Assembly (NCBI GenBank): GCA_964549115.1
Contig: CAZJTX010000010.1
Span: 1 to 28,771, forward strand
Source: CAKOSP01 sp964549115
Lineage (GTDB): Bacteria; Bacillota_I; Bacilli_A; RF39; UBA660
DNA: 28,771 nt
Reading direction: 5' to 3'
Below, one piece after another: positions 8,384 to 15,979 of the stretch (position 1 is its first letter; each line of letters starts with the position of its first letter). The notes under the pieces are model-generated. The model saw nothing but the letters and a program-made list of their open reading frames with translations, was not told the DNA's origin and made no database searches. The translations under genes and the position numbers were made by a program.

Positions 8384-10798
8384 ATGAACGAAAGAATTGA
8401 AGTAAACAATATAGTAAAAGAAGTAAAAGAATCATTTTTAGAATATTCTATGAGTGTTATTGTATCAAGAGCATTACCGGATTTAAGAGATGGTTTAAAG
8501 CCGGTTCACCGTAGAATTTTATATTCTATGTTTAACGCGGGATACACTCCTGATAAACAATATAGAAAATGTGCTCGTATAGTAGGGGATGTAATGGGTA
8601 AATTTCACCCTCATGGAGATACATCTATATATGATTCAATGGTTAGAATGGCTCAGGATTTTAGTTATAGATATCCACTAATAGACGGACACGGAAACTT
8701 TGGTAACATGGACGGAGATGGCGCTGCAGCTATGCGTTATACTGAAGCAAAAATGTCTAGAATATCAACAGAATTGTTAAAAGATATTAGAAAAGATATT
8801 GTTAATTTAACCGATAATTTTGATGCAACTGAAAAAGAACCAGAAGTATTACCAAGTAGATTTCCTAATATTTTAGTAAACGGAACTATGGGTATTGCAG
8901 TAGGTATGGCAACAAACATTCCTCCACACAATTTAACTGAAGTTATTGATGGCTGTATTGCATATATAGATAACAATGAAATTACTATTACAGAATTAAT
9001 GGAATATATTAAAGGTCCTGATTTTCCGACTGGCGCTAATATTTTAGGCAACAGCGGGATTAAGAAAGCTTATGAAACAGGCAGAGGATCCATTACTTTA
9101 AGAGCAGAAGCCAGAATTGAAGAAATTAAAAACAAGACATACATTGTTATTACAGAAGTTCCTTATGGTACTAATACCCAAGATTTAAAAAAGAAAATTG
9201 GTGAATTAGTAAGAGACAAAGTAATTGAAGGAATAGTTGACTTACATGAGGAAACTACATTAGAATCGGGTTTAAAAATAGTTATTACTTTAAGAAAAGA
9301 TGCAAATGCTAACGTAATTTTAAATAATTTATATAAACACACAGCATTACAAAGTAATTTTGGAATTATTTTACTTATGTTAGATCAAGGCCAACCTAGA
9401 ACCTTAAATTTAAAAGAAATAATAACAAAATACATAGAATATCAAAAAGAAATAGTTATAAGAAGAACTCAATTTGATTTAAATAAGGCTGAAGAAAGAC
9501 TACACATTTTAGAAGGTTTAAAAATAGCGCTTGATAACATAGACGCTGTTATTGAAACTATTAAAAAGGCAAGGAACGACGGAGAAGCAAAAGAAAACTT
9601 AGTTAAAAAATTCACATTAACTGAAATACAAGCTGAAGCAATACTTGAAATGAAACTTAGAAGACTTACAGCTTTAGAAGTAGAGAAAATTGTAGAAGAA
9701 ATAGAAGACTTAATAAAGTTAGTAGCACATTTAAAATCTATTTTAGCTAGCGATGAATTAATATATAACATTATTAAAGAAGAATTATTAGAAATTAGAG
9801 ATAAGTATGGCGATGACAGAAGAACTAACATTGACATGACCGCAATTCAATATATTGAAGATGAGTCGTTAATACCAGAAGAAAACATAATTATTATGTT
9901 AACTAAAGAAGGATATATAAAAAGAGTGTCTCCGGAAGAGTTTAGAATTCAAAATAGAGGAGGCGTTGGTATAAAAGGTATGACTACTAATGAAGCTGAT
10001 ATTGTAGAAGAAATGGTGAATCTATCAACTCATGACCATTTATTGTTCTTTACAAATAAAGGAAAAGTATACAGACTAAAAGGTTATGAGATACCTGAAT
10101 ATGGCAGACAAGCAAAGGGACTACCTGTTGTTAATTTACTTCAGATTGATAAAGATGAAAAAGTTAATTCTTTAATTAAAATCTCACAAGAATCAGAAAA
10201 CAAATTTATATTCTTTGTAACCAAGAACGGCTTAGTAAAGAAAACAAAGGTTGAAGAATTTGACAGTATAAGGGTAACTGGGAAAATAGCAATAACATTA
10301 AAAGATGATGACGAGTTAATTTCTGTTAAAGAAACAACAGGAGACGATTTAATCTTATTAGCTTCTAGTGCAGGCAGAATGGTTAAATTCTCAGAAAAAG
10401 AAGTAAGATTTATGGGAAGAAATGCCAGTGGAGTCAGAGGTATAAATTTAGATTCGGATTATTGTGTTAGCGCAACAGTGGTTGAAGAAGAAGACATAAT
10501 CTTGTTATTAACGGAAAAAGGATATGGTAAAAAATCTTTAGTATCAGACTTTAGACAAACCAAAAGAGGCTCTAAAGGAGTAAAAGGTTTAAATATTACA
10601 GAAAAGAACGGGTCGATTGTATTTGTAAAAGTATTAACAGACGAAAAAGAATTGTTAATTGTTACTACAAATGGAATTACTATAAGAATCCCAATAGATC
10701 AAATTCCAACACTTGGAAGAGTAACTCAAGGTACAAGATTGATAAACTTAAAGGATGGACACGCCGTATCTACGGCAGCCTTGATAGAAGAAGAGTAG
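8384..10798 (+). CDS. gyrA: DNA gyrase subunit A
   Basis: GyrA cuts and rejoins DNA and wraps it for supercoiling. The 804-residue protein has the catalytic tyrosine in AAMRYTEAK (Tyr119) and the quinolone-binding loop HPHGDTSIYD (75-84), with Thr80 and Asp84 at the positions of E. coli Ser83 and Asp87. Thr at that site is wild type in several bacteria and does not prove resistance. The C-terminal six-blade propeller is present, but the GyrA box, usually QRRGGRG, reads QNRGGVG here. Pairing with gyrB and the origin location argue for GyrA rather than ParC. GGAGAG precedes the ATG, and a terminator follows. Confidence 0.96.
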   Translation: MNERIEVNNIVKEVKESFLEYSMSVIVSRALPDLRDGLKPVHRRILYSMFNAGYTPDKQYRKCARIVGDVMGKFHPHGDTSIYDSMVRMAQDFSYRYPLIDGHGNFGNMDGDGAAAMRYTEAKMSRISTELLKDIRKDIVNLTDNFDATEKEPEVLPSRFPNILVNGTMGIAVGMATNIPPHNLTEVIDGCIAYIDNNEITITELMEYIKGPDFPTGANILGNSGIKKAYETGRGSITLRAEARIEEIKNKTYIVITEVPYGTNTQDLKKKIGELVRDKVIEGIVDLHEETTLESGLKIVITLRKDANANVILNNLYKHTALQSNFGIILLMLDQGQPRTLNLKEIITKYIEYQKEIVIRRTQFDLNKAEERLHILEGLKIALDNIDAVIETIKKARNDGEAKENLVKKFTLTEIQAEAILEMKLRRLTALEVEKIVEEIEDLIKLVAHLKSILASDELIYNIIKEELLEIRDKYGDDRRTNIDMTAIQYIEDESLIPEENIIIMLTKEGYIKRVSPEEFRIQNRGGVGIKGMTTNEADIVEEMVNLSTHDHLLFFTNKGKVYRLKGYEIPEYGRQAKGLPVVNLLQIDKDEKVNSLIKISQESENKFIFFVTKNGLVKKTKVEEFDSIRVTGKIAITLKDDDELISVKETTGDDLILLASSAGRMVKFSEKEVRFMGRNASGVRGINLDSDYCVSATVVEEEDIILLLTEKGYGKKSLVSDFRQTKRGSKGVKGLNITEKNGSIVFVKVLTDEKELLIVTTNGITIRIPIDQIPTLGRVTQGTRLINLKDGHAVSTAALIEEE

Positions 10799-10855
10799 TT
10801 CGCTATTAGCAAACATATTTCCCGGGCAATAAAAAAGCAATCTTATAATATTAAG

Positions 10856-10884
10856 AAAAGGTGTTGTTAATAACATCTTTTTTT
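10856..10884 (+). terminator. Intrinsic terminator after gyrA
   Basis: AAAAGGTGTT (10856-10865) pairs with AACATCTTTT (10872-10881, one G-U pair) around loop GTTAAT and is followed by T to 10884. It closes the recF-gyrB-gyrA unit. Confidence 0.75.
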
Positions 10885-11017
10885 GATCATTTAAACTTAC
10901 GGTATATTAATAAAAATAAATTAAATTTGATCAAGTATACATAATTTTAATAAGTGTATTTTACAATTTTTAAAAAATTTATTAGTGGGCTAAAAAACAA
11001 TAAATATATAATAATGA
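10885..11017. other. AT-rich intergenic stretch with no recognised gene
   Basis: From the gyrA terminator to the first parS site I see no ribosome site plus frame, no tRNA and no stable hairpin. It is the left part of a 768-base region without protein genes. Confidence 0.6.
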
Positions 11018-11033
11018 TGTTTCACGTGAAACA
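11018..11033. promoter_or_regulatory. parS: parS site 1 (ParB/Spo0J binding)
   Basis: TGTTTCACGTGAAACA is a perfect match to the conserved bacterial parS palindrome bound by ParB. The palindrome extends by A and T to 18 bp. Confidence 0.95.
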
Positions 11034-11136
11034 TTGTGTGTTTTAAACCCTGATTGTAAGGGAGTCTAAAATAATTAGCTACACAAAAAGAAATTCTCAT
11101 AAAGATTATATAAAACGAACTTATAATCGTTACTGA

Positions 11137-11152
11137 TGTTTCACGTGAAACA
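11137..11152. promoter_or_regulatory. parS: parS site 2, at the left edge of the sequence gap
   Basis: A second perfect TGTTTCACGTGAAACA, 119 bp after site 1. Known sequence ends one base later at the N run. The 103 bases between sites 1 and 2 hold no recognisable gene. Confidence 0.93.
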
Positions 11153-11153
11153 T

Positions 11154-11253
11154 NNNNNNNNNNNNNNNNNNNNNNNNNNNNNNNNNNNNNNNNNNNNNNN
11201 NNNNNNNNNNNNNNNNNNNNNNNNNNNNNNNNNNNNNNNNNNNNNNNNNNNNN
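11154..11253. other. Assembly gap of exactly 100 N
   Basis: The 100 undetermined bases are a conventional scaffold-gap length, not a measured distance. Both edges are the same 18-bp palindrome, so the repeat itself probably broke the assembly. The true content, length and number of parS sites here are unknown. Confidence 0.95.
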
Positions 11254-11254
11254 A

Positions 11255-11270
11255 TGTTTCACGTGAAACA
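11255..11270. promoter_or_regulatory. parS: parS site 3, at the right edge of the gap
   Basis: A perfect TGTTTCACGTGAAACA starting one base after the last N. Because both gap edges are the same palindrome, sites 2 and 3 could be one physical site counted twice. Confidence 0.85.
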
Positions 11271-11346
11271 TTAAACAAGTTAAACGTCGGTTGTACGGCG
11301 GTTTTAAAAAAATGCGTCTTATAATACTTAATTTTAGTTAATTGTA

Positions 11347-11362
11347 TGTTTCACGTGAAACA
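11347..11362. promoter_or_regulatory. parS: parS site 4
   Basis: A perfect TGTTTCACGTGAAACA, 92 bp after site 3 and about 80 bases upstream of the SRP RNA promoter. Between sites 3 and 4 is a small G/C-richer patch (about 11284-11303) and a TATAAT-like box, without a clear gene. Confidence 0.95.
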
Positions 11363-11444
11363 TATAAAACATTAAATAAATTGAGTGAAAAGATAAACAA
11401 AACAAAACATTATAATAATTAGAAAAGTATTGGTGGCAAGTGGG

Positions 11445-11473
11445 TTGATAATAATTCAATTAAATATTATAAT
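11445..11473 (+). promoter_or_regulatory. Promoter of the SRP RNA
   Basis: TTGATA (11445-11450) and TATAAT (11468-11473) with the ideal 17-base spacer place the start at about 11480, exactly where the 5' arm of the SRP RNA closing stem begins. It is the best promoter match in the window. Confidence 0.8.
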
Positions 11474-11479
11474 TAATAT

Positions 11480-11557
11480 GTGCAACAAACAAATTGGAAA
11501 ATGGTCAGGATCGGAAGATAGCAGCCATAACAATCACTGTTTGTGTGCACTTTTTTT
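11480..11557 (+). ncRNA. ffs: Signal recognition particle RNA, small bacterial (4.5S-like) type
   Basis: The core ATGGTCAGGATCGGAAGATA, followed by GCAGCCAT, is the conserved SRP helix 8: GGUCAG, a GGAA tetraloop and the AGCAGCC side bound by the Ffh M domain. Outer arms GTGCAACAAACA (11480-11491) and TGTTTGTGTGCAC (11538-11550) pair with one bulged base, and seven T residues (11551-11557) follow as a terminator. The RNA is about 78 nt, so it lacks the Alu domain of the roughly 270-nt Bacillus form. Together with Ffh and FtsY it would target nascent membrane proteins to the Sec translocase, whose SecA and SecG are encoded further on. Location beside tadA-dnaX is conserved in Firmicutes. Confidence 0.9.
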
Positions 11558-11566
11558 AGGAGAGTT

Positions 11567-11986
11567 ATGAGCTGGATGAAATATGCTTTGAAAGAAGCTG
11601 AAAAAAGTTATGACAAAGATGAAGTTCCTGTTGGGTGTGTGCTGGTTAAAGATGACAAAATAATTGCCAAAGGCCATAACAAGCGCGAAGCAAATAACGA
11701 CATATTCGGTCATGCGGAAATAATATGTATAAAAAAAGCTGCGAAAAGATTGAAAACGTGGAAATTAAATGGCACAATATTATATGTGACTTTAGAACCA
11801 TGTAGGTTGTGCGAAGTTGCAATAAAAGAGAGCAGAATTGATAAAGTGGTATACTTAACACAAAGGCTGGAACATAAGAAAGATTATAATAAAACCATTA
11901 AATTAAAAGTTGATAATTTAGTTATAGAAAAAGAATATAAAGCTCTTCTGCACAACTTTTTTAATAATAAGAGAAAAGGAGAATAA
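11567..11986 (+). CDS. tadA: tRNA(Arg) adenosine-34 deaminase TadA
   Basis: TadA converts A34 to inosine in tRNA-Arg(ACG). The 139-residue protein has the deaminase zinc and proton-shuttle motif HAE (His49, Glu51) and PCxxC with Cys79 and Cys82. The segment after it, LEPCRLCEVAI, differs from the common PCPMCAGAI form but keeps the ligands. The ATG at 11567 is chosen because AGGAGA (11558-11563) precedes it; an in-frame GTG at 11543 lies inside the SRP RNA stem. It starts 10 bases after the SRP T-run, so the operon may depend on read-through from the SRP promoter. Its stop overlaps the dnaX start (TAATG). A related cytosine or guanine deaminase is less likely given the locus. Confidence 0.9.
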   Translation: MSWMKYALKEAEKSYDKDEVPVGCVLVKDDKIIAKGHNKREANNDIFGHAEIICIKKAAKRLKTWKLNGTILYVTLEPCRLCEVAIKESRIDKVVYLTQRLEHKKDYNKTIKLKVDNLVIEKEYKALLHNFFNNKRKGE

Positions 11987-13512
11987 TGAATTACAAAGTT
12001 TTTTACAGAAAGTATAGGCCTGAATCTTTTAAAGATATAGTTGGACAAGATCATATTACTAAAACATTAAAATCGGCAATAATCAACAAGAAAGTTGCAC
12101 ATGCTTATATTTTTTCGGGACCTAGAGGAACAGGAAAAACGACTACTGCAAAGGTATTTGCTAAAACTTTAAATTGCCTTAAACCTTCGCGTGGTTTTGC
12201 TTGCGAAAAGTGCGAAAATTGTATAAATTATTTGAATAGTTCTGATATTATAGAAATAGATGCAGCTTCTAATAATGGTGTTGATGAAATAAGGGAAATT
12301 AATAATAACGTAAAAATAATGCCTTCTGAGTTGAGTTACAAAGTATATATTATAGATGAAGTTCATATGTTAACTACTAGTGCGTTTAATGCTTTGCTTC
12401 TTACATTGGAGGAGCCGCCTAAACACGTGGTCTTTATTCTAGCAACAACAAATATTGAAAGCTTACCATTAACAATTTTATCAAGATGTCAAAGATTTGA
12501 TTTCAATAAAATTACAGAAAGAGTTATAAAAAAGGAAGTTACTGACATATGTCAAAAAGAAAACATAAACATTACTAATGAAGCAATAGAAGAAATTGCG
12601 TTTTTGGCTGATGGCAGCCTTAGAGACGCGCTTAGTTTGTTAGATCAAGCATCGGGATTAAAAGAAATAACCCTTGATGCAATTATTAATTTAGTTGGGA
12701 ATGTATCGGTAAAAGACACTAAAGAGCTTATTAAATTGTTAAAAGAAGAGAATAGTATTGGGATTATACAAATATTAGACAATTTAAAAGAAAAAGGCAT
12801 TGATAATAAGCTTTTAGTTAAATATTTAATTAATGAAATAGTAAAAGAAATAGAAAAATCTATAAAAGCAGATAAAATTGATATAGATTTAAGTAATTTT
12901 AAGGCAATAATGATGGATTTAGTTGATTATTTAAACAAAATCAATATATATGTTGATCCCTATGATGTTTTAAAAGTATTACTATTAAGTCATATAAATT
13001 TAAAAGACGTAAAGTCAAATGTAGTTATTGAAGAAAAGACAGAAGAAACGCAAGTTTTTGAAGATCCTATTAATGAAGAAGCTTGCTTAAAAACTATTAG
13101 AATTAATAATTGTTTTGCGTTAGCGACAAAACAAGAAAAGACCGATAGTAACAGGGTTTGGCAAGGTTTTATAGAGAGTTTAAACAACAACTATAAAGGT
13201 TTTGTGGTAGATACTGAAGTAGCTCTTGCTTCGGATGAAATCATAGTTGTAAAAAGCAATCTTAAATACAATGTTGATGAATTAAATAAAAAGATGGATT
13301 TAATAAATACAAATTATTCAGATTATGTAAAAAAACAAAAAAAAGTTGTATTTATCACGGATAAAGAATGGAAGTCTCTATCTAAAGAATACATAGAAAG
13401 GCTTAAGATAGGGGAAAAATACGTAGTGCAAGATGAACAAGCAGCAATAAGTGAATTAAACAAAGTGGTTAATAATATATTTGATCAATCTAAAATAGAG
13501 GAGGATAAATAA
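11986..13512 (+). CDS. dnaX: DNA polymerase III subunit tau (clamp loader ATPase)
   Basis: DnaX is the motor of the clamp loader that places DnaN on primed DNA and couples the polymerases. In 508 residues it shows YRKYRPESFKDIVGQ at the start, Walker A GPRGTGKT at 45-52, the zinc knuckle Cys64, Cys73, Cys76, Cys79, Walker B with DEVH at 124-127, and the sensor/arginine-finger SRC at 166-168. Domain III and a short C-terminal tail follow. The start overlaps the tadA stop by one base and a GGAG site lies in the tadA end. ebfC follows without spacing. AAAAAAG-type runs exist, but a shorter gamma product is not supported. Confidence 0.96.
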   Translation: MNYKVFYRKYRPESFKDIVGQDHITKTLKSAIINKKVAHAYIFSGPRGTGKTTTAKVFAKTLNCLKPSRGFACEKCENCINYLNSSDIIEIDAASNNGVDEIREINNNVKIMPSELSYKVYIIDEVHMLTTSAFNALLLTLEEPPKHVVFILATTNIESLPLTILSRCQRFDFNKITERVIKKEVTDICQKENINITNEAIEEIAFLADGSLRDALSLLDQASGLKEITLDAIINLVGNVSVKDTKELIKLLKEENSIGIIQILDNLKEKGIDNKLLVKYLINEIVKEIEKSIKADKIDIDLSNFKAIMMDLVDYLNKINIYVDPYDVLKVLLLSHINLKDVKSNVVIEEKTEETQVFEDPINEEACLKTIRINNCFALATKQEKTDSNRVWQGFIESLNNNYKGFVVDTEVALASDEIIVVKSNLKYNVDELNKKMDLINTNYSDYVKKQKKVVFITDKEWKSLSKEYIERLKIGEKYVVQDEQAAISELNKVVNNIFDQSKIEEDK

Positions 13513-13806
13513 ATGAATATTCAAAGTATGATGGCTCAAGCCAAAAAAATGCAAAAAGATATTGAAGAAAAACAAAATACTATAAATAACACCGAATATA
13601 TGGGGAATTCCGAGTGGGTGAGTATAACAATGCTAGGAAATTATTCAATAAAAAAAGTCGATATTAAAAGAGAAAATCTAGATGAAACAGATATTGAAGC
13701 TTTGGGAGATATGATTATGCTTGCTTTTAATGACGCAAAGACTAAAATTGAACAAGATACTAGCGATAAAATGGGACAGTACGCAAATTTGGGTGGGTTA
13801 ATGTAA
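13513..13806 (+). CDS. ebfC: YbaB/EbfC-family nucleoid-associated protein
   Basis: This 97-residue protein belongs to the small DNA-binding dimers nearly always encoded between dnaX and recR. It starts MNIQSMMAQAKKMQKDIEE, the typical helical N-terminus with Met/Gln/Lys-rich coiled segment, has central beta strands (EWVSITMLGNYSIKKVDI) and a C-terminal helix ending in a Gly/Leu/Met-rich tail. The start codon directly follows the dnaX stop, with GAGGAGG inside the dnaX end. The precise role (nucleoid structuring or recombination support) is not fixed for the family. Confidence 0.93.
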   Translation: MNIQSMMAQAKKMQKDIEEKQNTINNTEYMGNSEWVSITMLGNYSIKKVDIKRENLDETDIEALGDMIMLAFNDAKTKIEQDTSDKMGQYANLGGLM

Positions 13807-14409
13807 ATGGTATATCCAGAAGAATTAGAAAAAATTATCAGTTTTTACAAAAAATTGCCTGGAATAGGGGAAAAAAGCGCAGAAAGGCTAGCACTGGCCA
13901 CTATAGAATTTGAAAGTGAAGACCTTGATAAATTCGCCAATGAACTAATAAATACAAAAGAAACATTGAAATGCTGCATAGAATGCGGTCATTTAACTAA
14001 TAAAGAGAAGTGTAGCGTATGTTTAGATGAATCAAGGGACAAAAACTTGATATGTGTGATAGAGGATTATAAAAGCGTGTTTGCTTTTGAAAAGGCAGGT
14101 AATTATAGGGGGTTATACCATGTTTTAGGTGGTTTAATAAGCCCAATTAATGATGTAGGACCCGAAGACATCAATATTCAATTATTAATTGACAGAATCA
14201 ACAAATTAGAAAATCCTGAAATAGTATTGGCGCTTAAATCGTCAATTGAAGGTGAAACAACGATGCTTTATATAAAAAAGATCTTTGAAAACAAGGAAGT
14301 TACCATTTCAAGGCTATCTTACGGGCTTCCTATAGGTGCAGATATTGATTATTTAGACATAATAACTCTAGATAAAGCCTTGGAAGATAGGAAAAAAATA
14401 TCAAATTAG
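13807..14409 (+). CDS. recR: Recombination mediator RecR
   Basis: RecR forms a ring that works with RecF and RecO to load RecA at gaps. The 200-residue protein is standard length. It shows a helix-hairpin-helix (LPGIGEKSAERLA, about 17-29), a four-Cys zinc finger (Cys57, Cys60, Cys69, Cys72) and a Toprim domain from about 82 (ICVIEDYKSVFAFEKAG, then YHVLGGLISP). It starts directly after the ebfC stop and lies 6 bases before holB. RecF is encoded in the same window. Confidence 0.97.
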   Translation: MVYPEELEKIISFYKKLPGIGEKSAERLALATIEFESEDLDKFANELINTKETLKCCIECGHLTNKEKCSVCLDESRDKNLICVIEDYKSVFAFEKAGNYRGLYHVLGGLISPINDVGPEDINIQLLIDRINKLENPEIVLALKSSIEGETTMLYIKKIFENKEVTISRLSYGLPIGADIDYLDIITLDKALEDRKKISN

Positions 14410-14415
14410 GAAATT

Positions 14416-15207
14416 ATGAATAGTATAAAAAATTTACAGAAATTATATAAAGAAAAAAAGATGTCCCACATTTATATTTTAGAAACGAATAATGTCTCTC
14501 AATTGATAAAAGATTTAGAAGATTTGTTTTACGAAATTTTAGAAACAGATGTAATTTTAAAAAATAATCCTAATTATATTTTTATTGAACCGGAAGGAAA
14601 AAATATAAAGAAGGAACAAATTTTAGAGTTAAGAAGAAAATTATCTCTAAAACCAATCTTGTCTAAAAACAATTTATTTGTAATAATTGAATCAGAAAAA
14701 TTATCTTTATCATCATCTAATTCGATGTTGAAAATATTAGAAGAACCTTATGAAAATTCCTATGGATTTTTAATAACAAATAATGTGGAAAACATAATTT
14801 TAACAATTAGAAGTAGAAGTCAAATATTAAAAATAAAATACGATGAGCAAGTGGTTGATTTTAGATACTTAAGTGAGCTAGAAGAATATGTAAAGTTATT
14901 ATTATCAAATAAAAACGAAGCTTTTCTCTATAATTTAAAATTGAAGGAAAGACTTGACAATAAAGAGGAAACGGTTGTTTTCGTTAAGGAATTGTTGTCT
15001 TTGTTCATGTATTTTTTAAATGTGTCAAGCGACAATTTTGAAGAAAAAAAGTTTGAGGCTTTTTCTTCATTAAGAGAATTAAATTATAATATCTTGTATA
15101 ATAAAACTAATAGCATATTAGCTATTTTAGACAGCATGAATTTTAACGTTAATATAGAATTAATATTGGATAGAATAGTTATAGAAATTGGAGATGAAAA
15201 TGAGTAA
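14416..15207 (+). CDS. holB: DNA polymerase III subunit delta prime-like
   Basis: The 263-residue protein is the non-catalytic clamp loader subunit that partners DnaX. Visible features are a degenerate nucleotide fold without Walker A, the KLSLSSSNSMLKILEEPYEN stretch typical of delta prime, and an RSRSQ segment where the arginine-finger motif is normally SRCQ (Cys replaced by Ser). No zinc knuckle is seen. It is shorter than the roughly 330-residue Bacillus subtilis protein. Its position between recR and yaaT matches Bacillus. The end overlaps yaaT by 8 bases (ATGAGTAA). Confidence 0.87.
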   Translation: MNSIKNLQKLYKEKKMSHIYILETNNVSQLIKDLEDLFYEILETDVILKNNPNYIFIEPEGKNIKKEQILELRRKLSLKPILSKNNLFVIIESEKLSLSSSNSMLKILEEPYENSYGFLITNNVENIILTIRSRSQILKIKYDEQVVDFRYLSELEEYVKLLLSNKNEAFLYNLKLKERLDNKEETVVFVKELLSLFMYFLNVSSDNFEEKKFEAFSSLRELNYNILYNKTNSILAILDSMNFNVNIELILDRIVIEIGDENE

Positions 15208-15979
15208 ATTATATATAGTAAAATTTGATGATAACCCAAAGAAATATATTTTCAAATATAGTGAAAATTTAAACCCTAACGAAAAAGTAATTGTTGAAAC
15301 AGAAAAAGGATTGCAGTTTGCGGTTGTAGTTAATGAAGTAAAAGACGATGGTTATAAAAAACATAAAAACATAGTTAGGGTTGCAACAGAAAAAGATTAT
15401 GACAATTATTTATTAAACTTAAAAGACGCTAAAAAAGCGATTAAATATTGTGAAGAATTAGTAATTAATTTAAATTTAAAAATGAGATTAATTTATTCTT
15501 CATATACTTTAGACAGGAAACAGTTGTTATTTACTTATTATGCTGATGCTAGAGTCGATTTTAGAGAGTTAGCTAAACAATTAGCTTATAAATATAAAAC
15601 GCGAATAGAATTAAGACAAATAGGTTATCGAGATAAAGCGAGAACTGTCGGTGGCATAGGTGTTTGCGGGGAAAAATTGTGTTGTGCAAGATTTTTATCA
15701 CATCCAGAAAGTATTTCGATAAATATGGCTAAAAATCAAAATGTTCCATTAAATCCCAGTAAAATTAATGGTTTATGTGGTCATTTGTTGTGTTGTTTAA
15801 GTTATGAAGAAGAAGCATATCAATCATTAAGGAAAAAAATGCCAGAAATTGGTAAAAAAGTCAGAGTTGATCGTAAATCAGGAGTGGTCATATCACATAA
15901 TTTATTAAAACAAACATATACTGTTCGCATTAAAGACGAAGAAATAGAAGTTAAAATAGATGAAAAAAGAAAAAAATGA
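15200..15979 (+). CDS. yaaT: PSP1-domain protein, YaaT/RicT family
   Basis: YaaT (RicT) is part of the Y-complex, which carries iron-sulfur clusters and affects RNase Y-dependent RNA processing, competence and sporulation in Bacillus. The 259-residue protein has the PSP1 core and Cys clusters CGEKLCC (about 155-161) and LCGHLLCCLSYEEEAY (from about 192). The ATG at 15200 is chosen because GGAG (15190-15193) is well placed; in-frame ATG 15194 and TTG 15188 are alternatives. It overlaps the holB end and, at its own end, the trmN6 start by 20 bases. The partner YabA, next door in Bacillus, is absent here. Confidence 0.93.
   Translation: MSKLYIVKFDDNPKKYIFKYSENLNPNEKVIVETEKGLQFAVVVNEVKDDGYKKHKNIVRVATEKDYDNYLLNLKDAKKAIKYCEELVINLNLKMRLIYSSYTLDRKQLLFTYYADARVDFRELAKQLAYKYKTRIELRQIGYRDKARTVGGIGVCGEKLCCARFLSHPESISINMAKNQNVPLNPSKINGLCGHLLCCLSYEEEAYQSLRKKMPEIGKKVRVDRKSGVVISHNLLKQTYTVRIKDEEIEVKIDEKRKK

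Noticed and set aside
10990..11324. Frames on both strands beginning MFHVKH across the N gap
   Set aside because: MFHVKH is just the translation of the parS palindrome, the frames cross undetermined bases, and no ribosome sites are present.
12424..12431. CACGTG core inside dnaX (and another near 27342 in ftsH) as extra parS sites
   Set aside because: The flanking bases do not match TGTTTC/GAAACA, so they are chance occurrences of the 6-mer.
12528..12534. A AAA AAG slippery heptamer in dnaX, as used to make gamma in E. coli
   Set aside because: A -1 shift would stop after about three codons, inside the AAA+ module, too early for a functional gamma subunit; such runs are common in AT-rich genes.
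13330..13350. Long A runs near the end of dnaX as a frameshift site
   Set aside because: No stimulatory hairpin or upstream SD-like element was evident, and A runs occur throughout this DNA.
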